Below are positions 23,713 to 30,787 of a DNA stretch of 30,787 bases, piece after piece. The DNA comes from Oribacterium sp. UBA3737. GTDB lineage: Bacteria > Bacillota_A > Clostridia > Lachnospirales > Lachnospiraceae. Location: the NCBI GenBank assembly GCA_002371295.1, contig DFGZ01000200.1, forward strand, positions 1-30,787, in the 5' to 3' direction. The notes under the pieces were generated by a model that did no database searches, had not been told where the DNA came from, and was given only the letters and a program-made list of their open reading frames with translations. A program made the position numbers and the translations under genes. Position 1 is the first letter of the stretch. Each line of letters starts with the position of its first letter.

Positions 23713-24648
23713 ATGCGGATTAAACCAGCTGCAATATCATGCATCAGGGACTTTCATAAGAAAATGAAGAAGCACTGGGGTAATATCCTTATGGCTTTAC
23801 CCGCCTTTATGATTTTACTTTTGTTTGATTATATCCCCATGGGTGGACTGGTACTGGCATTTAAGGATTTTGATTATGGACAAGGTATCTGGCATAGTGC
23901 ATGGAACGGATTTGAAAATTTCAAATTCCTGATTGCCTCAAAATCAACCTTTTTTACCATTACCAGAAATACTATTCTTTACTACATAGTCTTTACTATA
24001 GTGGGAATGACTCTGCAAATTGCACTGGCCATCGCTCTGGATCAGCTGGTATTTAAACGAATGGCCAAAATGATACTGAGTATTATGATCGTTCCTGTAT
24101 TTATCTCGTTTACAGCTATTCAGTTTATTGTGTACGCGTTTTTAAGTCCCGATACAGGCATGATCAATCATATTTTTCATCTTTCCACCAAATGGTATCT
24201 GGAGCCGGGCTACTGGCCATTCATACTGACGATTGTAAAGATATGGAACGATACCGGATATGGAGCAGTATTGTATACAGCAGTGATGGCAGGAATAGAC
24301 CCAAAGCTCTATGAATCCGCAAGTATAGACGGTGCAGACATATGGCAGCAAATAAGGTACATTACTATCCCTTTACTTATGCCTGCTATGACACTGATGC
24401 TGCTCCTTTCGGTAGGCGGAATCATGCATTCAAATACAGGACTTTTTTATCAGGTCACAAGAAACAGCGGAATCCTATACGATACCACACAAGTACTTGA
24501 TTCTTACATACTTGATTCCATTTTCCATAATTCCAATTTCGGATTTACTGCGGCAGCCACCTTATTTCAGTCGTGTGTGGGAACAGTACTCATACTTGCT
24601 GCCAACTTTATCGTTCGTAAAATCAGTCCGGATTATGCTCTTTTTTAA
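23713..24648 (+). CDS. LplB-family sugar ABC transporter permease
   Basis: A 311-residue permease with six membrane helices. A long N-terminal basic stretch precedes the first helix (NILMALPAFMILLLFDYIPMGGLVLAFKDF), which is the signature opening of the LplB/YtfT-like group handling polysaccharide or oligosaccharide uptake. The EAA loop (YESASIDGADIWQQIRYITIP) that contacts the ATPase is intact. The start follows a weak GGGGGCAAGAAG site. It is followed 11 bases later by its partner permease. The matching ATPase is not in the window; such importers often share an MsmK-type ATPase encoded elsewhere. Confidence 0.88.
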   Translation: MRIKPAAISCIRDFHKKMKKHWGNILMALPAFMILLLFDYIPMGGLVLAFKDFDYGQGIWHSAWNGFENFKFLIASKSTFFTITRNTILYYIVFTIVGMTLQIALAIALDQLVFKRMAKMILSIMIVPVFISFTAIQFIVYAFLSPDTGMINHIFHLSTKWYLEPGYWPFILTIVKIWNDTGYGAVLYTAVMAGIDPKLYESASIDGADIWQQIRYITIPLLMPAMTLMLLLSVGGIMHSNTGLFYQVTRNSGILYDTTQVLDSYILDSIFHNSNFGFTAAATLFQSCVGTVLILAANFIVRKISPDYALF

Positions 24649-24659
24649 AGGTTGAAAAT

Positions 24660-25586
24660 ATGTTCAATAAATCATTCAATGCGAAATATGCCACACCAAA
24701 TAAAAAAATCACTTCAGGCCAGATTGCATTGCTGTTTTTTCTCCTTATGCTGACGATTCTTGTTTCCATACCCATACTTCTTGTTTTTGTGTCATCTGTG
24801 ACAAATGAAGCAGCAATTGCCACAGAAGGTTTTACTCTTTTTCCCTCATCGTTTTCCCTGAATGGATTTAAAGCTATTCTTAAATATGGCAGGCAGCTCT
24901 TTATTTCTTATGGAGTAACTGTCTTTGTTACCATCTCCGGAACCATACTGGGACTCCTGATTATGAGTATGTGTGCATATACTCTGACAATCCGGGATTT
25001 TCCTTTAAAGAAGTTCCTCACAGTGTTCCTCATTATTCCTATGCTTTTTTCGGGCGGACAGTTATCAAAGTACATTATTTACACTTCCGTGTATCATCTG
25101 AAGGATAGTTTTCTTTTGCTGATATTGCCTCTTTGTGTTCAAACCATGTACGTTTTTATTTTAAGAACATATATACAGGATAGTATTCCGATGGAACTAA
25201 GGGATGCTGCAAGAATAGATGGCGCCGGAGACTTCACAGTGTTTTTCCGCATAGTATTTCCTCTTATGAAACCGGCTTTGTCTGCGGTAGGATTTATGCT
25301 GGCGACGATGTACTGGAATGAATGGCAAAATGCACTTCTTTTTATTGATTCCAATGATAAGAAGCCCCTGCAGCTTTTACTGATCAATATCCAGAAAAGT
25401 ATAGACATGCTTCTGTCCAAAAGAAACATCCCGCCCGCTGCACTGGCGGCACTGCAGGGGCAGGTTCCGCAATATTCGGCAACCATGGCGACAGTTATAA
25501 TTGTAATCGCACCTGTCATGATTGCTTATCCCTTATTCCAGAGATATATCGTTAAGGGATTTACTATGGGCTCTGTGAAGGGATGA
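24660..25586 (+). CDS. LplC/YtcP-family sugar ABC transporter permease
   Basis: A 308-residue six-helix permease of the carbohydrate MalG-like family. The N-terminal NKSFNAKYATPNKKITSGQI leads into the first helix, and the EAA loop reads MELRDAARIDGAGDFTVFFRIVFP. The segment MYWNEWQNALLFI is typical of the family. AAAGG precedes the ATG. It forms the heterodimer partner of the upstream permease. Its stop lies only four bases from the stop of the convergent MATE-ATPase gene, with no terminator between, so the two transcripts must overlap. Confidence 0.88.
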   Translation: MFNKSFNAKYATPNKKITSGQIALLFFLLMLTILVSIPILLVFVSSVTNEAAIATEGFTLFPSSFSLNGFKAILKYGRQLFISYGVTVFVTISGTILGLLIMSMCAYTLTIRDFPLKKFLTVFLIIPMLFSGGQLSKYIIYTSVYHLKDSFLLLILPLCVQTMYVFILRTYIQDSIPMELRDAARIDGAGDFTVFFRIVFPLMKPALSAVGFMLATMYWNEWQNALLFIDSNDKKPLQLLLINIQKSIDMLLSKRNIPPAALAALQGQVPQYSATMATVIIVIAPVMIAYPLFQRYIVKGFTMGSVKG

Positions 25587-25590
25587 TCTC

Positions 25591-27369
25591 TCAGATTCTT
25601 ATGGTCAGAAAATTTAGACCAAGAACATTTTGATAGTTCACTTCACTGGCGATTTTAAAAATCATCCGTATACCGATATATCTGGTTGGATCTTCAAGGT
25701 CGTTAATATCGTTTCTTGCAGCGGGATCAAATGCCAGACAATCGTCTTTTATAGTCAGGATCACATCATTGTTCCTATGGATAGCCTTGACAATTACAGT
25801 GTGCTTCCGGTCATCCATGGAAAAGCCGTGTGTAACTACATTGCCAGCCATCTCTTCCAGGGACAGACCGGCAAGCATTGCTCTTTTTCGGTCGATTCCC
25901 CTTTCTTCACAAAAATGCTGAACATTTTTAGCTACTTCAACAACATGTTCCATATTTTTAACTTCAATTACTACGACCGCATCATCAGGGACACCAAAAT
26001 CTTCAGGGATCACCATTAGCTCCCCGATATTGCGAGGTATGCGCCGATTGATCACAAATGCATATAAGAAGATGATGAGGGTAGTGATCACACCATTAAG
26101 AACATTTGCTATGTATATTGCGTTGATTCCGAATCTTCCGATAAGAAGAGGGGCAGTGATGGCAACTCCCAGGACACCATCAAAGACCGCCAGAAGATTA
26201 AGCAGCACATGCTTATCCGTGGCCTGGGCATAGGCGATAAAGTGCATACAGATGATTGATAACGGCATGCAAAGCGGCAGGATTCTGAACCCCCAGGCGG
26301 TCATCATGTAAACAGGTTCAACAGGATTCTGGTAGAAGATTCTGGTAAATGGAATACTCAGAGAAATAATTCCAAGGCTTATGATGCTTTGGAGCGCAAG
26401 ATAACCTGTGAACATAAAATGCATGACGCTCTTAAGTGAATTTCTGTCTTCTTCACCCACACCAATATTGATAAGGAGTCTGGAAACTGACAGCATTCCC
26501 ACCGGAACTGCCCAGAATAGCCCCATAAGATTTCCGGCTGCAGCTAATGCCGAAAGCCCTGCACTTCCGACATAGGTATCAATAAGTCCATTTACAAGAA
26601 AACCTCGTACTGTCCCGTAGATGGTTGGCAATACACCCGGAAGTCCTTTTGTGATTATTCTGATGCTCTTCTTTAAATCAATTTTTTTCGGCACAAAACG
26701 AATATAGGATCTGCCGAGTAAAAAGTACATTGCCTCAATTACACAAAAAATCCATGTGCCCAGTGATGAAGCAAGAGCAAGTCCGAAAGCCCCTAAAGGA
26801 ATAACGAGGACGAAAATATATTCAAAGAAAAGATTAACTAAAACCCAGGAAATACTTCCCAGGACGATAAACTTCTCCCGGTTTTCGAATGAAAGAAAAA
26901 CTGACAGCTGATTACTAAGGAGCAATGGTAGAACTCCTATGGCCTGCCCCAAAAAATAATTATTCAGAGCAACTCTGACCATTGAGTCTCTTGTAAAAAT
27001 CCCGGTCAGGTCGTTAAGACTCATGAAAAGAAGTACTGCAGTAATCACAAAAGAAGAAATTACAGTAAGAATGATATCCATTGAAAAGACTTCCGCAACC
27101 TCATCCCTGCTGTTTTGTCCAATGTATTTTCCGCATTCTATCCCTGCACCACCGCTCAGAATCGCGCCCACAGCCGTAATCATCATACTGATGGGACCGA
27201 AAAGCCCGATGGCACTGGTTACCTCTATTCCCACATAATTTGCTGAAAAAAAGCTTGATACAATAGAATTGAATGTGCCCAGTGACAAAATAAGGACATG
27301 GACCGGCAAGAGTCGCAGCATAAGCTTCGATATCATTTTGTAATTACTGTCAGAATTTCTATTATTCAT
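25591..27369 (-). CDS. MATE-family transporter fused to an RsbW-like ATPase domain
   Basis: A 592-residue protein in two parts. Residues 1 to about 450 are a 12-helix MATE-type (MatE, multidrug/oligosaccharidyl-lipid superfamily) transporter with the usual internal duplication. Residues 465-592 are a soluble GHKL ATPase domain of the RsbW/HATPase_c_2 type: N-box EEMAGNVVTHG (505-515), G1 box IKDDCLAFDP (540-549), then RYIGIRMI. Such domains normally sit in anti-sigma factor kinases or phosphatase-linked switches. No His phosphorylation domain is present. The gene begins one base after the stop of the sugar-binding lipoprotein, so they are translationally coupled. The coding frame is continuous with no sign of a fused assembly error. 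Function is unknown. Confidence 0.85.
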   Translation of the reverse strand: MNNRNSDSNYKMISKLMLRLLPVHVLILSLGTFNSIVSSFFSANYVGIEVTSAIGLFGPISMMITAVGAILSGGAGIECGKYIGQNSRDEVAEVFSMDIILTVISSFVITAVLLFMSLNDLTGIFTRDSMVRVALNNYFLGQAIGVLPLLLSNQLSVFLSFENREKFIVLGSISWVLVNLFFEYIFVLVIPLGAFGLALASSLGTWIFCVIEAMYFLLGRSYIRFVPKKIDLKKSIRIITKGLPGVLPTIYGTVRGFLVNGLIDTYVGSAGLSALAAAGNLMGLFWAVPVGMLSVSRLLINIGVGEEDRNSLKSVMHFMFTGYLALQSIISLGIISLSIPFTRIFYQNPVEPVYMMTAWGFRILPLCMPLSIICMHFIAYAQATDKHVLLNLLAVFDGVLGVAITAPLLIGRFGINAIYIANVLNGVITTLIIFLYAFVINRRIPRNIGELMVIPEDFGVPDDAVVVIEVKNMEHVVEVAKNVQHFCEERGIDRKRAMLAGLSLEEMAGNVVTHGFSMDDRKHTVIVKAIHRNNDVILTIKDDCLAFDPAARNDINDLEDPTRYIGIRMIFKIASEVNYQNVLGLNFLTIRI

Positions 27370-27370
27370 T

Positions 27371-28843
27371 TCATTGTAATTCCTTCCAGGTATTGTACTG
27401 GTTTTCAGCCAGTGTCAGAATTTCCTGATAACCTGCACTATCAAGCTCTGATCTGTATTTATCCAAAGCAGCATCCACTTCTTCAGCAGAATAGCCTCCT
27501 GTTTCCAAAGTGTATCCATATTTATTATAAAGAGATAAGCAGGCTGCCCAGGTGGATGCTACTGAATCAAAATTCACTCTGAAACCATTTGCAATGGATG
27601 TTTCGGCCTCTTTATTGAATGCTTCATAAATATCCTTTTTGTTTTTGGGTTCTCCGATGGCAGGCGGTATGACAGTGACTGATCCGGATTCCCATGGACT
27701 ATGATTATAAAGTTCTCCTTTTTTCTCGATCAATCCATCTTTCATTTCATAATCGGTTCCCTCGATTCCGTATGTAAAAAGGGTTGCCAGTTTGCTGTCG
27801 GTATACATAAGTCCCATAAAATCAATACAAGCTTTAGCCTCTTCCTCAGAACTTGAGGATGTCACCCCGAAGCAGGAGCCAAGTGTGCTGTTGGAATTTA
27901 TGTAGTTTTTGGTCATTTTGATAATATTGCAATCCTGGTTATAGGTGTATGAAGCCACCTCATTTATAGGAACATCCCACCAGATTGCAAATCCCCAATC
28001 CGTTGTATTTATGGCAGTATCCGGAATGGTTTGTGCAGCTTCTTCGCTGCTGATATATCCTTTTTCTACCCAGGTGCCCATCAAACTGACAAACTCTCTA
28101 TATTCAGGCAAGCTCAGGCAGTCAACGATTTTGTTTGTTTTTCTATCAACAGCAAACATTGAATTAGAGGCTATGAAATCATAGTCATCAAGGTAGAACC
28201 TTGAAAATGCCGTCATCTTCTGGAGAAGAAACGGGTATTTGACGCCATCCTCCTTCATTTTTTCGAGTATAGGTTCCAAATCCTTAAGTTTTTTTATCGA
28301 AGTAGGATCAAATCCGTATTTTTCTGCTTTTGCAGTGGGATAAACAATATCGTATCCTTCAGATGCTTCTTTATAACATGGTATGAAATAATCATGTCCG
28401 TTGTATCTTGAAGATTTCCAGACAGAATCAGGTATGGACTCGTAAAGAACTGTTTCGGGAAGCAACTCGCTCAGATCATAAACAGCATTTTGAGGCACCA
28501 AAGAGTCTGCACCCTTCCAGTTTGCAGTCCAAAATAAATTTGTTTCTCCATTAGCGATAGCAAGATTACATTTTTCGGTATATTCCCCCTGACCGATATC
28601 TGTAAGCCTGATCTTTACATTTATTTTATCGTCAATATAATCATTGATAGCCTCTTCAATAGCCTTAACCTCATTTGTATCTGCTGAAGATATATTAAAA
28701 GTACAATGATAAATACCTATTTCCACCTTACCATCATCAATAGGATCATTGCTTTTCTTTTGAGCGCATCCTGTAAGTAAAATGCCTGACAGTGAGGCTA
28801 TGATAACTAAAGACCAAAATTTATGATTCACTGAATTATTCAC
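27371..28843 (-). CDS. Extracellular sugar-binding lipoprotein of an ABC importer
   Basis: A 490-residue lipoprotein: the lipobox LLTGC with Cys26, preceded by a hydrophobic leader, fixes a signal peptidase II site. The mature protein has the periplasmic-binding-protein fold of the LplA/DUF3502 group (KAIEEAINDYIDDKINVKIRL, LFWTANWKGADSLVPQNAVYDLSELLP). It should deliver an oligosaccharide to the LplB/LplC-type permeases. The start codon is GTG, 7 bases after AAAGGGG. It is on the opposite strand to the permeases and separated from them by the MATE-ATPase gene, which is unusual. The dispersed motif at 28873-28900 lies about 30 bases upstream and, read on this strand, supplies TTGGCA 18 bases before TACTAA, a possible promoter. 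Confidence 0.87.
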   Translation of the reverse strand: MNNSVNHKFWSLVIIASLSGILLTGCAQKKSNDPIDDGKVEIGIYHCTFNISSADTNEVKAIEEAINDYIDDKINVKIRLTDIGQGEYTEKCNLAIANGETNLFWTANWKGADSLVPQNAVYDLSELLPETVLYESIPDSVWKSSRYNGHDYFIPCYKEASEGYDIVYPTAKAEKYGFDPTSIKKLKDLEPILEKMKEDGVKYPFLLQKMTAFSRFYLDDYDFIASNSMFAVDRKTNKIVDCLSLPEYREFVSLMGTWVEKGYISSEEAAQTIPDTAINTTDWGFAIWWDVPINEVASYTYNQDCNIIKMTKNYINSNSTLGSCFGVTSSSSEEEAKACIDFMGLMYTDSKLATLFTYGIEGTDYEMKDGLIEKKGELYNHSPWESGSVTVIPPAIGEPKNKKDIYEAFNKEAETSIANGFRVNFDSVASTWAACLSLYNKYGYTLETGGYSAEEVDAALDKYRSELDSAGYQEILTLAENQYNTWKELQ

Positions 28844-28872
28844 TGAAAATCCCCTTTGTTATTAGTATTTGT

Positions 28873-28900
28873 ATGATGATGTGAGTGCCAAAAGTCGATA
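28873..28900 (+). repeat. Dispersed motif before the binding-protein gene
   Basis: ATGATGATGTGAGTGCCAAAAG continues to AAGTCGATA, matching the right end of the element at 201-230 (which also reads AAAAGTCGATA). A distant ACATCA at 28936-28941 could pair with TGATGT at 28877-28882. Confidence 0.45.
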
Positions 28901-28992
28901 CGACAATTATATTATTGATAGCATTTTTAAGTCAAACATCAGCCAGCTGCAATATATTATGAGAATGAACTTTTTGATCGATTGCACAAAAG

Positions 28993-29024
28993 AAAAAGGC
29001 GCCTCGGAGTTTCCTCCAAGACGC
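28993..29024 (-). terminator. Terminator of the NifX-FKBP gene
   Basis: On the minus strand GCGTCTTGGAG pairs with CTCCGAGGCGC around GAAA and is followed by CTTTTTCTTTT, 35 bases past the stop codon. Confidence 0.85.
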
Positions 29025-29059
29025 ACTTGCCTTTATGATCCTTTAAATGCACTCAAGGA

Positions 29060-29995
29060 TTATTCCGCAACTTCCAGAAGGGTAATGTCGAAGTTCAGTG
29101 CTTTTCCCGCAAGTCTGTGGTTACCGTCAAAGGTGACTGACTCCTCTGTCTTTGCGGTTACAGTAACCGGAAAACGCATTCCCATATCATTCATGAGCAT
29201 GACATTCTGACCTATTTCAAGATTCTCTGCACCCGGAATGTCTGAAATCTTTGATACCAGAACCTTCTTCTCATTGTACTCACCATAGGCCTCAGCCGGC
29301 TCGATATGGATGCTTCTGCTCTCTCCGACTTCCATATCAACAACTGTCCGGTCAAATCCCGGGATCATCATTCCCACACCCGCTATAAAGGATAACGGCT
29401 CGTTGCGGTCATATGATGAATCGAACTTGCTTCCGTCATCAAGAGTTCCTGTGTAGTGAACACTTACGGACTTACCTGAATTCTTGCCCTCATAAATGAC
29501 ACTCATTTCATGGCTTCCACAGCCGCCGCAACCACCTCCGCAGCCGCCACAGCCCTCTTCGCAATCATCTCCACAGCCGCCACAGCTTTCTTCTTCATCA
29601 TGGTGGTGTCCGCAACCGCCTCCGCAGCCGCCCTCCTCGTGATGATGTCCTTCATGGTGATGATCATGATGATCACAGTTCACTCCCTGAGATACCAGTT
29701 CACCGGCAAGGAACTTTTCAACTGCTTCATCTGTATTACCGGATGCTCCCGATATCACTTCGATGCCCATTTCCTTAAGAGCAGCCTGTGCACCGCCCCC
29801 AAGTCCGCCGCAGATCAGTTTATCAACCCCTGCATCCTTGAGAACTCCTGCAAGTGCCTCATGTCCCGCTGTACCTGATCCCAGAATTTCGCTGGAAACA
29901 ACCTTTCCATTTTCTACTGTATAAAGCTTAAACTCCTTTGTCTTTCCAAAGTGCTGGAATACCTGACCACCCTCATAAGTTACTGCTAACTTCAT
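29060..29995 (-). CDS. Fusion: NifX/NifB-like domain, Cys/His-rich metal-binding linker, SlyD-type FKBP isomerase
   Basis: A 311-residue cytoplasmic protein in three parts. Residues 1-105 resemble the dinitrogenase iron-molybdenum cofactor domain (MKLAVTYEGGQVFQHFGKTKEFKLY and ICGGLGGGAQAALKEMGIEV). Residues 107-162 hold 10 Cys and 12 His in repeats such as HHDHHHEGHHHEE, GCGGGCGHHH and CGGCGDDCEE. Residues 163-311 form an FKBP-type peptidyl-prolyl isomerase with the SlyD insert-in-flap region and its final HRLAGKALNFDITLLEV. SlyD normally carries a His/Cys-rich tail that binds nickel; here the metal-rich part is moved to the middle and joined to a NifX domain. AGGAG precedes the ATG at 29995; an upstream in-frame ATG would add 15 unlikely residues. 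It looks like a metal storage, delivery or folding factor; the metal is unknown. Confidence 0.85.
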   Translation of the reverse strand: MKLAVTYEGGQVFQHFGKTKEFKLYTVENGKVVSSEILGSGTAGHEALAGVLKDAGVDKLICGGLGGGAQAALKEMGIEVISGASGNTDEAVEKFLAGELVSQGVNCDHHDHHHEGHHHEEGGCGGGCGHHHDEEESCGGCGDDCEEGCGGCGGGCGGCGSHEMSVIYEGKNSGKSVSVHYTGTLDDGSKFDSSYDRNEPLSFIAGVGMMIPGFDRTVVDMEVGESRSIHIEPAEAYGEYNEKKVLVSKISDIPGAENLEIGQNVMLMNDMGMRFPVTVTAKTEESVTFDGNHRLAGKALNFDITLLEVAE

Positions 29996-30235
29996 TTCTT
30001 TTCTCCTGTTTATCGACACTGTCTCAGCCGTAAATCTCACTACCGGTGCAGATCTATCGGCTTTGTAAACTCATGTTTCTGTAACATGATACATTAATTA
30101 AAAGCTGCATACATGATATTTCCACTCATGCATACAGCCTTTAAAGTATAAAATATATGCCGGTAATTTAAAAGTGAAATCTCTCCTAGATTAACTCCGA
30201 CCGGGTTTGCTTGATGAAGGCACCTCTTGCACACG

Positions 30236-30256
30236 GACGAACCGAAGGTTCGATCC
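30236..30256 (+). repeat. Direct repeat GACGAACCGAAGGTTCGATCC, copy 1
   Basis: A 21-base sequence, GACGAACCGAAGGTTCGATCC minus its last base when quoted in short form, identical to 30367-30387 (131 bases apart). GGTTCGATCC matches the T arm of tRNA-Gly, and its first half is partly self-complementary (GAACC...GGTTC). The 195 bases from 30041 to 30235 hold nothing else I can support. Confidence 0.6.
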
Positions 30257-30268
30257 CTGACGAACGCG

Positions 30269-30297
30269 AAAACTCCCAGAGGTTTTCCTCTGGGAGT
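30269..30297 (-). terminator. Terminator of a decayed tRNA-Gly copy
   Basis: On the minus strand ACTCCCAGAGG pairs with CCTCTGGGAGT and is followed by TTTTCG, the same stem as the terminator at 9975-10006. It lies just past a tRNA-Gly 3' fragment. Confidence 0.65.
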
Positions 30298-30302
30298 AGA
30301 TA

Positions 30303-30316
30303 AGCGCGAGACGGGG
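30303..30316 (-). pseudogene. tRNA-Gly 3'-end remnant
   Basis: On the minus strand CCCCGTCTCGCGCT equals the last 14 bases of the tRNA-Gly genes, followed five bases later by the matching terminator. The rest of the tRNA is replaced by the structured repeat at 30316-30355. Confidence 0.6.
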
Positions 30317-30355
30317 GCGCTACATGCCCTTTGGCATGTGCTTAGCGCCGACCGA
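30316..30355 (+). repeat. Structured repeat, copy 2 (GGCGCT/AGCGCC hairpin)
   Basis: Outer stem GGCGCT (30316-30321) pairs with AGCGCC (30344-30349); inner stem ACATGCC (30322-30328) pairs with GGCATGT (30333-30339); then GCTT and the tail GACCGA as in copy 1 at 117-157. It is immediately followed by GCCGGAGGCGAG and the second direct repeat. Confidence 0.55.
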
Positions 30356-30366
30356 GCCGGAGGCGA

Positions 30367-30387
30367 GACGAACCGAAGGTTCGATCC
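30367..30387 (+). repeat. Direct repeat, copy 2
   Basis: Identical to 30236-30256. After it both copies continue to a short variable stretch and then AACGCGAAAA, which abuts a terminator stem, so the repeated unit is about 34 bases and lies directly downstream of each terminator on the minus strand. Confidence 0.6.
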
Positions 30388-30398
30388 TCGTTGAACGC

Positions 30399-30430
30399 GA
30401 AAAGAGCCTCAGGTTATTCCTGAGGCTCTT
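30399..30430 (-). terminator. Terminator of the tRNA cluster
   Basis: On the minus strand AAGAGCCTCAGG pairs with CCTGAGGCTCTT around AATAA and is followed by a short TT run, five bases after tRNA-Gly. Confidence 0.75.
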
Positions 30431-30434
30431 GAGA

Positions 30435-30506
30435 AGCGCGAGACGGGGATCGAACCCGCGATCTTCGCCTTGGCAAGGCGACGTAGTACCACTCTACTAC
30501 TCGCGC
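30435..30506 (-). tRNA. tRNA-Gly (anticodon GCC)
   Basis: A 72-base tRNA identical to the copy at 9899-9970, anticodon loop TTGCCAA. Last member of a minus-strand cluster fMet-Phe-Gly. The 105 bases between it and tRNA-Phe hold no gene. Confidence 0.95.
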
Positions 30507-30611
30507 GCTATTAATGTTCGTTCAACTTTCATTTCTGTGAAGAACGAAAACATTATACAAAAGATAATGAAAACCAGTGTGAATGTTATCGCTGATATTC
30601 AATATCTTGAA

Positions 30612-30684
30612 TGCCCAGAACCGGAATCGAACCAGTGACACGAGGATTTTCAGTCCTCTGCTCTACCAACGGAGCTATCTGGGC
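30612..30684 (-). tRNA. tRNA-Phe (anticodon GAA)
   Basis: A 73-base tRNA. Acceptor GCCCAGA pairs with TCTGGGC, discriminator A; the anticodon loop CTGAAAA gives GAA; the T arm is TGGTTCGATTCCGGT (one wobble). All arms pair. CCA is not encoded. Confidence 0.93.
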
Positions 30685-30691
30685 GCGTAAA

Positions 30692-30765
<74 letters not shown>

Positions 30766-30787
30766 TTATTACGAGTGTCTATACACT
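30766..30787 (+). repeat. Partial dispersed motif at the window edge
   Basis: ATTACGAGTGTCTATA resembles the dispersed motif (GAGTGTC core). It lies just before the initiator tRNA on the minus strand and runs out of the window. Confidence 0.3.

Noticed and set aside
29510..29878. Alanine/Thr-rich plus-strand frame opposite the Cys/His-rich linker
   Set aside because: Produced by the complement of the Gly/Cys/His codons; no ribosome binding site.

Overview
The window looks like a chromosomal segment of a low-to-mid-GC Gram-positive anaerobe of the Clostridia, most plausibly Lachnospiraceae (Butyrivibrio-like; genus is a guess). This rests on strong AGGAGG-type ribosome binding sites, Rho-independent terminators, KtrAB-type K+ uptake, a choline-binding-type surface protein, LplB/LplC-type sugar permeases and a tRNA cluster of the Firmicutes type. 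No phage, intact insertion sequence, rRNA or CRISPR array is visible. Most genes are on the minus strand.

Layout. 1-260: a repeat-rich intergenic element. 261-2397: YwaF-like membrane protein, azoreductase-like flavoprotein, toxin-antitoxin (HicB) debris and a small nitroreductase. 2575-3867: a zinc-ribbon membrane protein. 4030-9113: one K+ operon (trkH/ktrB, trkA/ktrA, a small membrane protein, a KdpD-like kinase without the N-terminal KdpD domain, and a KdpE-like regulator). 9279-9734: Bcp peroxiredoxin, divergent from the K+ operon. 9899-9970: tRNA-Gly with its own promoter and terminator. 10093-12877: pncB (NAD salvage) and alr (cell-wall D-alanine). 13091-18460: a 1789-residue secreted modular surface protein. 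18756-22173: treC, a broken treB remnant and a KamA-family radical SAM enzyme in one transcription unit. 22418-23338: an unknown seven-helix membrane protein whose promoter is almost identical to that of kamA. 23713-28843: a sugar/oligosaccharide ABC importer whose two permeases (plus strand) converge on the binding-protein gene (minus strand), which is coupled to a MATE transporter fused to an RsbW-like ATPase domain. 29060-29995: a fusion of a NifX/NifB-like domain, a Cys/His-rich metal-binding linker and a SlyD-like FKBP isomerase. 30236-30787: a tRNA cluster (fMet-Phe-Gly on the minus strand) followed by decayed copies of the tRNA-Gly 3' end.

Across the window a short dispersed motif (core AAGTGTCA or GAGTGTCA preceded by GATGT) recurs about ten times in intergenic DNA, often with a compensating inverted partner and several times 30-40 bases before a start codon. 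A second structured repeat (outer stem GGCGCT/AGCGCC, covarying inner stem, then GACCGA) occurs near both ends of the window.

The items I consider most worth follow-up are the NifX-linker-FKBP fusion, the MATE-ATPase fusion coupled to a sugar-binding lipoprotein, the shared kamA/membrane-protein promoter, and the two dispersed repeat families.
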